64,000 nucleotides of DNA, from assembly GCA_030789695.1 (NCBI GenBank), contig JAULAV010008692.1:62001-126000 (forward strand), in the 5' to 3' direction. The position numbers were made by a program, and so were the translations under genes. The notes beneath the pieces were generated by a model that was not told the DNA's origin, ran no database searches, and saw only the letters and a program-made list of their open reading frames with translations. Source of the stretch: Scilla litardierei (taxonomy: Eukaryota; Streptophyta; Magnoliopsida; Asparagales; Asparagaceae). Below are positions 22,301 through 34,660 of this stretch, in pieces (position 1 is the first letter of the stretch; each line of letters opens with the position of its first letter).

Positions 22301-25300
22301 GACAAAATTAGGCCAAAAATCATATTATTTATTAAAAGATCCATATCTTCCAGAAATTACAGAAAATAGCATCTATGTCAAAAAAATCCGCAAAAATGTT
22401 TGTTGGAACCAGGAGATTGCCATCTTAAACTGAAAAATAAGAGAAGGCAAAATTAGGCCAAAAATCACGTCATTTAATAAAAAGATCCATATCTTCCATA
22501 AAATGTAAAAAATAGCCCCAAGATAGGAAAAATCATTAAAAATGTCCATTGGAACCGATAGATCGATATATTTAACTTAAACAGTAAGAGAAGATAAAAT
22601 TTGGCCAAAAATCATATCATTAAATAAAAAGGTGCATATCTTCCAGAAAATTTAGAAAATAGCCTCGAGGTCAGAATACTATGTAAAAATGTCCGTTGGA
22701 ACCGTAACAAAGAAAAAGAGAAGACAAAATTAGGCCTTTTTCCAAAAAATAATATCATTTCATGAAAAATATATATCTTACTGAAAATATAGAAAGATAG
22801 TCTCAAGCTATGAAAAGCACAAAAATGTCAGTTGAAACCGGTTGACGCCTCTTTCACTGTAAAAATAAGAAAAGAAAAAATGTAGGCTATAAAAATCATC
22901 TAATTTAAAAAAATACATATATCCCATGAAATTTAGAAAATATCACCAAGCTCAGAAAAATCTGCAAAAATATCATCTAGAACCGGGAGATCGCCATCTT
23001 CAACCGAAAAATAAGAGAATGCAAAATTAGGTCAAAAATCAATTCTTTTAATAAAAGATACATATCTTCCAGAAAATTTAGAAAATAGCCCCGAGGTCAA
23101 AATAATCCGCAAAAAAGTCCGTTGAAACTGGGAGATCACCATCTTCAGCTGAAAAATAAGAGAAGACAGAATTTGGCAAAAAAATCATACCATTTAATAA
23201 TAAGATACATAATTTTTTGAAAATATAGAAAAATAGACTGAGCTCAGAAAAATCGGTAAAAATGTCCATTGAAACCGGGAGAACGCCATCTTCTACTAAA
23301 AAATACGAGAAGACAAAATTAGTCTATAAAAATCATATCATTTAATTTAAAGGTCAATATCTTATAAAAAATGTAGAAAATAGCCCGGAGCTCAAAAAAT
23401 CTGCACAAATGTAAATTGGAACCGGGAGATCGCCATCTTCAACTGAAAAAAGAGAAGAAAAAATTAAGATAAAAACTCATATCATCTAATAAAAATATCC
23501 ATATCTTCCAGAAAAGGAAGAAAAATAACCCCAAACTAAAAAAAATCCGCAAAATATTTCTGTTGAAACTACAAGCACCATTTTCAACTGAAAAAAATAA
23601 GAGAAGACAAATGTAGGCTATAAAAATCATATCGTTTAATAAAAAGATCCGCATCTTTCATAAAATAGAGAAAATAGCACCAAGTTCATACAAATCTGCA
23701 AAAAAAGTACGTTGGAATCGGAAGATCATTGTTTTCAACTTCAAAACAAAGAGATGAGAAAATAAGGCCAAAAATCATATCATTTAATAAAAGATACATA
23801 TGTTCCAAAAAATTTAGAAAATAGCCCGGAGGTCAGAATAATACACAAAAATGTCTGTTGGAACATGGAGATCACCATCTTCAACAGAAAAATTAAGAGA
23901 AGACAAAATTAGATCCAAAAATCATATCCTTAATAAAAAGATTATTTCTTTCATAAAATACATAAAATTGCCAGGAGCTCTGAAAAATCTGTAAAAATAT
24001 CCATTGGAACCGGGAGATCGACATCTTCAACTAAAAAAGAGAGTACAAAATTAGGCCAAAATTCATATCATTTAATAAAATTACTTATCTTACAAAAAAT
24101 AAAGAAAAATAGTCCCAAGTAAAGGAAAGTCCGCAAAAATGTCCGTTGGAACCAATAGATTGCCATCTTCACCTGAAAAAATAAGAGAAGAAAAATATAT
24201 TATATAAAATCATCTCATTTAATAATAATATATATATATTCAATAAAATGTAGAAAACAACATCGAGCTAAGAAAAATCTGCAAAAACATCAGTTGGAAC
24301 CGGGAGATCGCCATCTACAAATGAAAAATAAGAGACGGCTAAATTAGGCCAAAAATCAAGTAGTTTAATAAAAAGATCCAAATTAGCCCCGAGGTCAGAA
24401 TAATCTGCAAAAATGTACATTGGAACCGTGAGATCGCCATCTTCATCAAAAAAAAAGAAAAGACAAAATTAGGCCAAAAAATCATTGCATTTAAAAAATT
24501 CATATCTGACAGAAAACGTAAAAGTAGTCCTAAGCAAAGAAATGTCCGTAAAAATGTTAGTCGGAATCGGTAGATCGCCAATTTCACCAGAAAAATAAGA
24601 GAAGAAAAACGTAGGCTATAAAATCATCTCATTTAATAAAAAGATACATATATTCCATAAAATGTGGAAAATAGCACCGTGCTCAGACAAATCCATAAAA
24701 ATATCTTTTGGAACTGTAGATCGACATCTTCAACTAAAAAATAAGAGAAGGCAAAATTAGGCCAAAAATCAAATATTTCAATAAAAAGATCCATATTTTC
24801 CAAAACAATTAGAAAATAGCCCTGACGTCAAAAGAATCCGTAAAATGCCCGTTGGAACCAGGAGGTCGCCATCTTCAGTTGAAAAATAAGAGAATAAAAA
24901 ATTTGGCAAAAAAACATATCATTTAATAAAAGATCCATATCTTATAGAAAATATAGAAAAATAGTCCCAAGCAAAGAAAAGCTGCAAAAATGTCTGTTGG
25001 AACTAGTAGGTCGCCATCTTCACCCAAAAAAAAATAAGAGAAGAAAAATGTAGGCTATAAAGATCATCTCATTTAATAAAAAGATACATATATTCCACAA
25101 AATATAGAAAATAGCGCCAAGCTCAGAAAAATACGTTAAATTATCAGTTAAACCGGGAGATCGCTATCTTCAACTGAAAAATAAGAGAAAGCAAAAATTA
25201 GGACAAAAATCAAATCATTTAATAAAAAGATCCATATCTTCCACAAAATTTAGAAAATGCCCCAATGTCAAAATAATCCGCAAAAATGTCACTTGGAACC

Positions 25301-27267
25301 AGAAAAATCCGCAAAAATCTTCAGCTAAAAATAAGAGAAGACAAAATTATGCTATAAATCATATCATTTACTATAAATGTCCATATCTTATAGATATTGT
25401 CGAAAATAACCCGAAGCTCAAAAAATCTGCACAAATGTAAATTGGAACCGAGAGATTGCCATCTTCGACTGAAACAAGAGAAGTCAAAATTGGGCCAAAA
25501 AATCATATCATTTAGTTAAAATATTCATATCTTCCAGAAAATTTAAAAAAATATATTCCAAAGCCAAGAAAAACATGCAAAAATGTCTGTTAGAACGGAT
25601 AGATTACCATCTTCAATTGAAAAAAAAATAAGAGAAGACAAATGTAGGCAATAAAAATCATATTATTTAATAAAAAGATTTTTATCTTTAATCAAACATA
25701 GAAAATAGCATAGAGCTCATAAAAATCCACAAAAATGTCCGTTGGAACTGGGAGATCGCCATCTTCAACTAAAAATATAAGAAAAATTAGGCCAAAAGTT
25801 ATATCATTTAATAAAAAATAGATTTATATCAGAAAATTTAGAAACTATCCCCGAGGTCAGAATAATACAAAAAATAATCGGTTGGAACCGGGTGATCGCC
25901 ATCTTCAATGAAAAATAAAAGAAGATAAAATTAGACCATAGAAATGATATATCATTTAATATAAAGATCTATATCTTCCAGAATATGTAGAAAATAGCCT
26001 GGAGCTCAGAAAAATTCGTAAAAATTTCCGTTGGAACCGAGAAATTGCCATCTTTAACCTAAAAAATAAAAGAAAACAGATGTAGGGTGTAAAAATCATA
26101 TCATTTATTAAAAAACTTCTATCTGCCATAAAATGTTGAAAATAGCACCGAGCTCAAATAAATCCGTAAAAATGTTCGTTCGAACTGGGAGGTCGCCATC
26201 TTCAAATGAGAAGTAAGAGAAGACAAAATTGGGGTATAAAAATCATATCATTTAATATAATGATTCATATCTTTCAGAAATTGTAGCAAATATCCCAGAG
26301 CTCAGTAAAATTCGCAAAAATGTTGGTTTGAACCAGGAGATTGTCATCTTCATTGGAGAAATAGAGAAGATAAGATTAGGCAAAAAATATATAATTTTAT
26401 AAAAAAATCCATATCATTCATAAAATTTATAAAAACAAACTCAAGCTAAGAAAATCTGCAAAAAATGTTCGTTGGAACCGGGAGATCGTCATCTTCAACT
26501 GAAAAAAATAAGGGAAGACAAACGTAGACAATAAAAATCATATCATTTATAAAAATGTAGAAAATAGAACTGAGCTTTTAAAAATCCGCAAAAATTTCCA
26601 TTGGGACAGGGAGATCGCCATCTTCAACCGAACAATAAGAGAAGACAAAACAGTACAAAAATCATTATTTAATGAAAAGATCCATATCTTCCAAAAAAAA
26701 TTAGAAAATAGTCCCAAGGTCAGAAGAATACTCAAAATGTCCAGTTACAAATGGGAGATCGCTATCTTCAATGGAAAAATAAAAGAAGAAAAAATTATGT
26801 CAAAAAATCATATCATTTAATCAAAAGATCCATAACTTCACGAAAACGTAGAAAAATAGCACCGAGCTCAGAAAAATCCGAAAAATGTCCTTTGGAACCG
26901 GGAGATCGCTATCTTAACTGAAGAATAAGAGATGACAAAATTAGGCCAAAAAATCATATCATTTCAAAAATATATACATATCTTCCAGAGATATAGAAAA
27001 ATAGTCTCAAGTAAAGAAAAATCTGCGAAAATGTCCATTGAAACAGGGAGATCGCCATCTTCAACTTAAAAAAATAAGAGAATACAAACGTAGGCTATAA
27101 AAATCATATTTTTAAATAAAAAGTTCTATATCTTCCATAAAATTTAGAAAATGGCATCGAGCTCAAAAAAATCTGCAAAAATATCCGTTGGAACGAGGAC
27201 ATCGCCATCTTCAACTAAAAAATAAGAAAAGAAAAAATTTAGGATATAAAAATCATATCATTTATAT

Positions 27268-27378
27268 AGATGAAGATGGCGATTTCCTGGTTCTGAATTT
27301 TGTGTTCTCTTTTATTTCAGTTGTAGATGGCGATTTCCCAGTTTCAACGGATATAATTTGGCCTAATTTTTTTCTCTG
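27268..27378. repeat. Inverted satellite segment 2
   Basis: Reverse-complement monomer text (GATGAAGATGGCGATTTCC, TTCTCTTTTATTTCAGTTG, GTTTCAACGGATATAATTTG) flanked by direct monomers. It is related to the inverted segments at 19195 and 51305, including the downstream junction to CTGATATCATTTAACAAAAC. Confidence 0.88.
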
Positions 27379-28087
27379 ATATCATTTAACAAAACGATCC
27401 ATATCTTCCAGAAAATGTGAAAAATAGTCCGGAGCTCAGAAAAATCGGTAAAAATATCTTTTGGAACCGGGAGATCGTCATCTTCAACCGAAATATAAGA
27501 GAAGACAAGATAAGGCTAAAAATCATATCATTTAATAAAATGATTGCCATCATCCACTGGAAAATAAGACAAGACAAAATTAGGCAACAAACATCATATC
27601 AATTAATACAAAGATCCATATCTTCCAAAAAATAAAGAAAATAGCCCTAAGCTCAGAAAAATCCGCAAAAATTTCCGTTGGAAACGGGAGATCGTCATCT
27701 TCCTCTGAAAAATAAGAGAAGACAAATTTAGGCCATAAAATCAGATCATTTAATATAAAAATCTATATCTTCCAGAAAATATAGAAAATAGCCCAGATTT
27801 CCGAAAAATATGCAAAATTTTCGTTGGAACCGGGAGAGAGCCATCTTCAACTGAAAAATAAGAGAAGACAAAATTACGCCATAAAATCATATCTTTTAAT
27901 ATAAAGATCCATATCTTACAGAAAATGTAGAAAATATCCCAGAGCTCAGAGAATTCCGCAAAAATTTCTATTGTTACCGGAAGATCGCCATATTCAATTA
28001 AAATATAAGAGAAAACAAAATTAGTCCATAGAAATCATATCATTTAATAAAAAGATATATCTTCAATAAACTGTAGAAAATAGTTTC

Positions 28088-28400
28088 CACTACAACAAAA
28101 CTAGTCATTTACAACTTTTATGGGACAATGTTTCTATGTTGATAGTTGTAATAAATGTTTACCACAACTTTTTTCTTTGAAAGTTGTAAAAAATGTTTAT
28201 TACAACTTTTTTCGTGGATAGTTGTAAAAAATGGATTTCACAACTTTTTTCATGAATAATTGTAAATGTTAATTTTGACACTATAACTTTTTTTATTCTG
28301 AAAGTTGTAAAAATTGTTTATTACAACTTTTTCCGTGGATAATTGTAAAAATGGTTATTACAACTTTTTTTGGGAATAGTTGTAAATATTTAAGGGCTAA
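28088..28400. repeat. Left terminus and subterminal repeats of element A
   Basis: CACTACAACAAAA followed by about eight alternating ACAACTTTTTT and AGTTGTAAAAAATG units at 25-40 bp spacing, in both orientations. The same motif structure occurs at the right end. Confidence 0.9.
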
Positions 28401-28894
28401 TTTGTAAATAAGTGGTTGATGTAGTCAGCAATTTGGTCTGTGTGAAATGTTCTTCCCTCGTTTTGTTTTCATACCCAAACGTTTCACCCTGTTTTGTTTT
28501 CATTCCCAAAATTTTCCCCCCGTTTTTTAGTTCCCCGATCAGTGATTTCACACCTAAATCTATTCCCCATAAAATCTAATTATAGTTGAATCCCCACTAT
28601 GATCAACCAGCTTGGTGCAGAAATAAGACGCTCTCCTCTTCGGCTGCTACGAGATCGTCATGATCCTTGGCCATGTGACCTTCGCCAATGTCTACCATGC
28701 TCAGACATTAGTGCAGCTTGCGTCGATTTATGACCTCTGTGACTTTTAAATTTCGAGTTGAATCTACTTTTGGTACGAACCTCCGCCTTCTCTCTTCTCT
28801 TTGATTTTTCCTATTTTGAAAGAGATCATCATCATTTCCTTGTTCCCAGTCCAAAGATGGCGTTCTCAAACCTAGGTTCCGATCAGCAGCCGCC
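28401..28894. other. Interior of element A, no gene recognised
   Basis: Contains pyrimidine-rich stretches (TTTCACCCTGTTTTGTTTTC twice in variant form, about 28460 and 28490) and a presumed upstream region of the gene-like fragment that starts at 28895. No promoter could be assigned with confidence. Confidence 0.4.
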
Positions 28895-29402
28895 ATGGCC
28901 GGATGGGATGAAGAAGCTCTTCCTCTTGCTAGCCTCGTCGTCGAGGACATGCCCATCAAATAATCGCGGCATAAGAAACGCCCAAACCACCACCACGTCA
29001 AGTCTCTAGCAACATCTAACTCCAGCAGGTCGATAGCCATAAAAAGTCCTCACTTTTTTCTATTCTCGTTCCTTTTTGTGGAGATTCTCAACATGTGTCC
29101 CCTAGGTTTTGCGCAGTAAACGGAGGGGGAATCGACAGCCACCCGATTCGACGTCGGCCGTACTTCTTTGCATTGATGATGAGGAAGAGACTATTAACAC
29201 ACGTATTTGAACTTTGGATTCTTTTTGTTTCTAATTCCGCAATTTATGTTCTCTACTTTTTAAACTTATTAAACTGTAAATGTTGATGTAAAGTAACAAG
29301 TAGTAGTTGAGGATGTGAGTGTTGAAATTCAGAGAATCTTAATGTGATGGTTTTCAGGGCATCCGAGGCATCGAATCGGATCTTGCGCTCCGCGATCTTG
29401 AG
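28895..29402 (+). pseudogene. Unidentified captured gene fragment with start codon
   Basis: An ATG in strong context (GCCATGGCC) at 28895 opens MAGWDEEALPLASLVVEDMP then IK and a TAA. The same frame continues past the stop as SRHKKRPNHHHVKSLATSNS, so the stop looks like a nonsense mutation in an exon. Further on, another frame reads KRRGNRQPPDSTSAVLLCID then DEEE (about 29118-29190), plausibly the same exon after an indel. A possible small exon with CAG acceptor and GT donor lies at 29357-29402. The basic, low-complexity N-terminus resembles a conserved plant hypothetical protein that I cannot name. GC content is well above that of the surrounding element. Confidence 0.45.
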
Positions 29403-32400
29403 GGTGAGATCGATGCTGAAGATTAGATTTTTGATTCTTTGTTAATTGTTGTAGTTCCATTTAGATCAAGATGTTTTTGTAAGGTTGCGTTTATTCTAGA
29501 TTTAGTAAGCAGTTGGTAGAATGGAGTTCGATAAAAATGATATATTTTAATCACGAACTATATTGGGGCTGATTTTGACCATTGCAACGGTTTATTAAGA
29601 GATTAAGAACTAACTAAATAACAGAAGAGCCAGCACTTTCTTTCTTTTTCCTCCCCCCTCAAATTGTATATTTGTAAGCCAGTCGGGTAGAATGTTGTCA
29701 GGGGTCTATGAACCCAGAACCTTTTTTTTCAAACTGATCGGGGAAAGGCTTGTTCAAAATGAATTCATCATGTTTAGGTCATTTTGAGTGAATTCTATTC
29801 ACATGTGACGCTTCCAACATATTTTCTTCTTGTAGTTGGCTTTGTTCAATTGTCTTGAATATTTTGCTCTCGTTACTCGCAGTGATTTTGGGCATGTGTG
29901 ACAGTCAAAGTTCGAAAAGTCATTGCATACTTTTTTAAATCAATATATCTTAATGAGACACTTGGATCGAATGAAGATGCTTTGCATAGTATGCATGATG
30001 CATTTCTTTTTACATATTGTGTGCAAGAAGTAATGCACCAAATTCAGATATGCTAGTTTCATGAAATTCATAGAAGTTACATTATTATCTTAAATAATGA
30101 GATCATTTTAGGCAGTTTGGCTGTGTGAAATCATAGGTTAAAAAAGATCTTGTGATGGGTTAAAAAAGATCTTGTGTGAAAGCATGGGTTATAGGCAGTT
30201 TGTCAAGGGACTAATAATAATATGTCATAGTTTTCAATATTTTGTGATGTGTTAAGAAACAGATCTTGTGGATCTGATTACAAACAATAAAGAGGATGTT
30301 GAGTTTAGATGATAATAGAGTTCTAAAACTATCCATATGTGAATTCGAAGTTACGTTGGAGAAGAAGTGTAATTGGCAATCTTCATGCATGAGCCAGCCG
30401 AATTGCAGACTCCTAGTTAATTGGTTTAGGAAAAAGGCTAATAATTTTAGTCAAGTTTGAATTCTTTTGCATGGAGTCCACATGTGAGAATTTGAATAGG
30501 ATTCAAATTAATCTTATTAGATTGCAAACAATAATTTGAGTTGACTCAACGTCTGTTTCATGTAATTGTGATTGATACAAAAGAGGCAGAAATACAAATT
30601 GGTATAGGATTATTTATTTTAATTTCATTAGATTCAGGATAACAGGCTATAGAAATCTTCTATATAAAAGGCATATTGCTTTCTCTTTTAATATTTATCC
30701 TCTTGTACAAACTCAAGTGTTTATTTGTGGGTTCGAGTTCTAGTGACAACAGGTAACTCCACAAAAGTCTACTTGCTGAATAAGTAGTTAAATCCTCCTT
30801 GATCAAGGAATCTAGGATCTGCTTCTTCTTTTGTTAAGCTTTAGACGAATTTGTGCTGAACTTGTAGTGCGACCAACCCAGATATGCAGTCTGAATGATT
30901 CATGAAATTTCTATGAAAGTTAAATATCAGATGGTGGTAGGTGGGTGGCCACGATATATTCACAATGATTAAGGGATACTGCCTTCTATAGGTTTGTTGT
31001 CTCTGTCCTCTTAAATCAAGTTGTGCCATTTGCATCTATTTAGAGCTAGTTACCAACCGGGACAGTGTTAGCTGCTTGGGGTTGTTTGGGGTTTTCTTGA
31101 AGGGGTGGGGGTGGGCGGTGGCGTTGGGTTTTATGGATACATACAAGGGTTTAGTAAAATTATTTTGGTTACTTGTGGAATACATGTTGGCTTTGGAGGG
31201 ATGGATAACATACGTTCAAGGGTTTGGTGAAATTTATTTTGGTTACTTGTGGGATCCATGCATCTGTCTTCAGCTTAATTATCTGTCAACCTGTCAATAA
31301 TTTATTGTTGTATTTTGTTTCACCTGCCAATAATTTCATTTATTTCTAGTTATGATTGTACTTTGGCCTACCTTTTGTAGTAAGACGAAAACAGATTTTG
31401 TATGACACCCCGACCACTGTGTGCTCTGTCTCTCTCTACCCCCATTTCTTTACTTATTTTGTGTGTTTGTGTTTGGGGGTGCCCATATCTACACAGAGAA
31501 ATGAAACACACTTGTTTTAGCAGTCTGCTTGTCTGTTTCTTTTATTCTCAGGCTCCTTGCACTGATCTGGTTTGCCATTTTTCTGTAGTAAACTTCTCAT
31601 GAGCTTCAGATTCTCAGTTCTGGATAGGGGTTGACATAAGTGCTCTCGTTATTTTCTCAGTTCTTGATATGAGTTGACAAAAGAGGGTGGTTTCGGGGAC
31701 AACATTTATTGCAAACTGTTTCTATTTTATTTTATAAGTTCTGCATAAATGGAGATTTATGTTTGGATGTACTAACAAAGTTTATTCATTTGCTATTTGA
31801 TAATCGGTACCGAAAGACGTCATGCTGCATATTGCCATCATTTTTTTCTCAAGTTCACTTCTTTGGGGTGCCTATTATAACGTCCCTAGATTTGTGATGG
31901 GAAATGTGGATGTGTATTGTTTATAGTGGGTGGGTGGTTAAAAAATTATAAGACTCTAATAGCTATCCAATGACTCTATATTTGTTTCTTGGGTATGTCT
32001 AAGCTAGAAGATAGCGTGTTCAAATTTATGCCGAGCTCCTCATATATTCTTCTTGTTGAATGCTAGTTTCCATTGTTGTTCTTTCCTCCCTTGGTATTCA
32101 TTGGGTTTACTGATTTACAATGTTTGGTCACTTGTTTAAACAAATTACAAGGATTAGAGTTAGTGTTTACTTATGTTTCTTCATCTCTCGATATTTGTAT
32201 TACTACATCCTACCCTTAAATTGGATTTTATTAAGTAACCGTAACAAATATTGATATTTTTGGAGTCTTATTTAAATAAACATACTGATGCTTACATTTT
32301 GGATTTAAACCTAAAATTTTGTGAACTATAATTTAATCTCATATTCGTTTCTTACAGGTAGAGCATTATGCAACATCAACATCGACAGATTACGAGGAAA

Positions 32401-32724
32401 TCTGCTGGGGCCTCAAATTCTATAAATCAACTAGAATTTAATCTCACGATTCGTGACTGGCAACAAATTGTGCATTGTTAATCTATAATGGCCCCTCAAA
32501 TTCTATAAATGGCGCCATGCCCTTGAAGAAAATCCATACTGAAAACTCAAAGAACATCTGAGCCCAAACACCTGATCCCCCAAATATATCGCTTTACGAT
32601 ACTTCTGAGCCTCGTAGGTATGTTTATATGTAGATATCTAGCTTGCATGTGTTGATTATTTTGTTCATTTGAAATTAATTAATCTGATGATGCTAATTAA
32701 TATGATGTCTACTTTGAGCAACAG
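29403..32724. other. No gene recognised
   Basis: AT-rich interior of element A. A duplicated phrase (GTTAAAAAAGATCTTGTG twice near 30140-30175; GGTTTGGTGAAATTTATTTTGG-like text near 31150 and 31225) is visible. GGTTCGAGTTCTAGT at about 30730 resembles a tRNA B box, but no A box or cloverleaf accompanies it. Confidence 0.45.
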
Positions 32725-32867
32725 CCTTAGCAACTGTTGCCTCTGCTGCTAATTTCAATGGCCTCCAAGACGAACAGAAAATAATTCAGGTGGACTTCAC
32801 GGAAGAGCTCGATGTTAAAAGGCTCAACAGCGAAAGTTACAATAACTTCATCAAGAATCTTCATTAA
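32725..32867 (+). pseudogene. Unidentified exon-like fragment
   Basis: After a CAACAG acceptor the plus strand reads ALATVASAANFNGLQDEQKI then IQVDFTEELDVKRLNSESYN and NFIKNLH before TAA. The residue mix and even codon use look like a real exon, not AT-rich noise. A second piece with similar character (GVEMILKDVGYPIKLGSRVA) lies at about 33146-33205. I do not recognise the family. Both are on the plus strand of element A, like the fragment at 28895. Confidence 0.4.
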
Positions 32868-33273
32868 GAATCTTGCATATTGTGCATAAATTGCATTGAT
32901 ATTTATATATTTGGCCCACAATCGAATGCGAAACTTTCTCAAGGTAATTTTAGTTGCCTAACAAATATTTGATGAAAACTATGGCAGACAGATATATGTC
33001 CTTGCTTAGGAACACTCAATGGTCAATTCTAAGTGCAAATCTATAAGATACGACGATTTTTCTTAAGAATTAAAATAGTCAGACAGCTAAACTTACTTCA
33101 TTTTGCGACATGCAGCTGTAATTGCTGGGTTGCCTCAGTGGTGTGGAGATGATACTGAAGGATGTAGGATACCCTATAAAACTGGGAAGTAGAGTGGCAG
33201 CTGCATTTGCTTAACTTCATAACAGTATCCCTTTAATACCATCCAGGATTTAAAAGTAGATGTCTCTTCAGAC

Positions 33274-33284
<11 letters not shown>

Positions 33285-33337
<53 letters not shown>
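33285..33337. repeat. (AC)n microsatellite abutting Helitron 3' end
   Basis: About 26 AC units preceded by (TA)5, directly joined to the CTAG terminus at 33338-33341. Confidence 0.97.
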
Positions 33338-33342
<5 letters not shown>

Positions 33343-33988
33343 CATAACCCGTGCCCGCGGGCACGGTTCATTTAAGAATTCCCCCGCAAAATTTTTGTTC
33401 CCCGAAAAATTATTTCCACGTCCAAAATTTAACAAAATAATAAATTAGCGTAAAAATATTTAGAGGCACGGGCATCTTCGGCGCGGAACAACAAATTCTG
33501 CGCAGTCGCCTTTGGTGCGGAACAACAAATTAGCGTAAAAAAATTTTGCGGGCGCCTTCGGCGTGGAACAACAAATTCGACGTCGAACAACAAATTTAGC
33601 GCCCGCACCTACGGGCGGAACAACAAATTAGAGTAAAAAAATTTAGCGGGCGCCTTCGGCGCGGAACAACAAATTCGACGTTGAACAACAAATTCGGCGC
33701 CCGTACCTACGGCATAGAACAACAAATTATAGTAAAAAATTTAGCGGGCGCATTCGGCGCAAGTTAAAGTGTTTTTCCCAAATGCATTAATTGCGTACAC
33801 TCTACTATTCTACAGAAACTTTCATTTACCCAAAAATGGTTTTCACTCCAAAACTTTCCACAAAATTGACTCTCAACCATTCATTTATAAAGATTAAATC
33901 GCATCCGTTCTTATATCAACCCTTTTGTCCTAGTCATGTGTCTTAGTCAGCCCTAGAATTCAAAAATCGTTGTCAAATGTATAATAGA
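33338..33988 (-). mobile_element. Small non-autonomous Helitron-like element
   Basis: Read on the minus strand it starts TCTATTATACATTTGACAAC at 33988 after a host A. It ends in an 18-bp perfect palindrome (CCGTGCCCGCGGGCACGG, 33349-33366), seven spacer bases and CTAG, followed by a host T. TC at the 5' end, a hairpin 11 nt from the 3' end, CTRR and insertion between A and T are the defining features of Helitrons. The first 60 bases or so recur at 48661. The interior contains a tandem repeat. No Rep/helicase frame fits in 651 bp. Confidence 0.72.
33470..33755. repeat. Tandem repeat inside the Helitron-like element
   Basis: Two to three copies of a unit of about 110 bp combining GGCGCGGAACAACAAATTCG, ACGTCGAACAACAAATT and CGCCCGCACCTACGG, followed by TAAAAAAATTTAGCGGGCGCC. 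Confidence 0.8.
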
Positions 33989-34124
33989 TTTATTTACCAG
34001 GAACAATTGAAGTATTTAGAGATTATGAGTGCACGTACCAACCCATCGACCGAATCTTCGAAAACCCAAACATTTCTAATACTTGTTTCTAATACTTGAT
34101 AAATCCATGTTGAATATGAATATT
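33989..34124. other. Short non-coding segment left of element B
   Basis: No feature recognised apart from the ATT at 34122-34124, the left copy of element B's target-site duplication. Confidence 0.7.
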
Positions 34125-34660
34125 CACTACTACAAAAAGGACCTTTAATAGCACACCTTTAATAGCGCTTGCCAATTATAAGCGCTGTTAATTAGAGGCA
34201 CATATATTAGACAGTGCTTCTTTTTGCAAGCGCTGTTAAAGGTCGGAGAATAGACAGCGCTTCTTTCTGCAAGCGCTGTTAAAAGTCCGACAATAGACAA
34301 CGCTTATTTCTGCAAGCGCTGTGTATTAGAGACACAGATAATACACAGCGCTTGTAGAAAGAAGCACTGTTAAATGTCAGACAATAGACATCGCTTTTTT
34401 CTACAAGTGCTGTTAAAGGTCCAAATAGACAGCGCTTCTTTAGAACAAGCGCTGTTAAAAGTCCCAATAGACAGCGCTTGTTTAATACAAAAGCTGTTAA
34501 AGGCCACCCTTTAGCAGCGCTTACACAAACAAGCGCTGTTAAAAGTCCCAATAGACAGCGCTTGTTTAATACAAGCGCTGTTAAAGGCCACCCTTTAGCA
34601 GCGCTTACACAAATAAGCGTTGTTAAAGGGGGGGCCTTTAACAGCGCTTGCAAAATTTTT
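34125..34660. repeat. Left subterminal repeats of element B
   Basis: About fourteen diverged units combining AAGCGCTGTTAAAGG and AGACAGCGCTTCTTT, arranged so that successive AGCGCTT and AAGCGCT cores form inverted pairs. Because the units lack stop codons in some frames, long spurious open frames occur on both strands here. Confidence 0.93.

Larger units (their letters stand above)
15069..28087. repeat. Satellite array, left block (about 147-bp monomer)
   Basis: About 13 kb of diverged head-to-tail monomers. Each carries, in order, ATCATATCATTTAATAAAAAG, CATATCTTCCAGAAAATGTAG, GAGCTCAGAAAAATCCGC, GTCCGTTGGAACCGGGAGAT and CGCCATCTTCAACTGAAAAA, followed by AAGACAAAATTAGGCC. Counting successive GTTGGAACC boxes gives spacings of mostly 146-150 bp, with occasional short units from deletions, so roughly 90 copies. 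Copies differ from one another by something like 15-25% by eye. Variant types (AATATAAAGATTCATATCTTAC versus AATAAAAAGATCCATATCTTCC) recur at intervals, suggesting higher-order structure. The minus strand is often open across a whole monomer because the unit length is a multiple of three; I regard those frames as non-genic. The array resumes unchanged at 49323 beyond element A. Confidence 0.97.

Noticed and set aside
15069..28087. Dozens of 60-110-codon frames rich in Phe, Leu and Ile on the minus strand, and the array as a CRISPR
   Set aside because: They are shadows of a diverged satellite whose unit is divisible by three, none is longer than a few monomers. The repeats are contiguous without unique spacers, so it is not a CRISPR array.
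30722..30745. tRNA B-box-like GGTTCGAGTTC
   Set aside because: No A box, cloverleaf or acceptor stem around it; also considered as a SINE but no boundaries seen.
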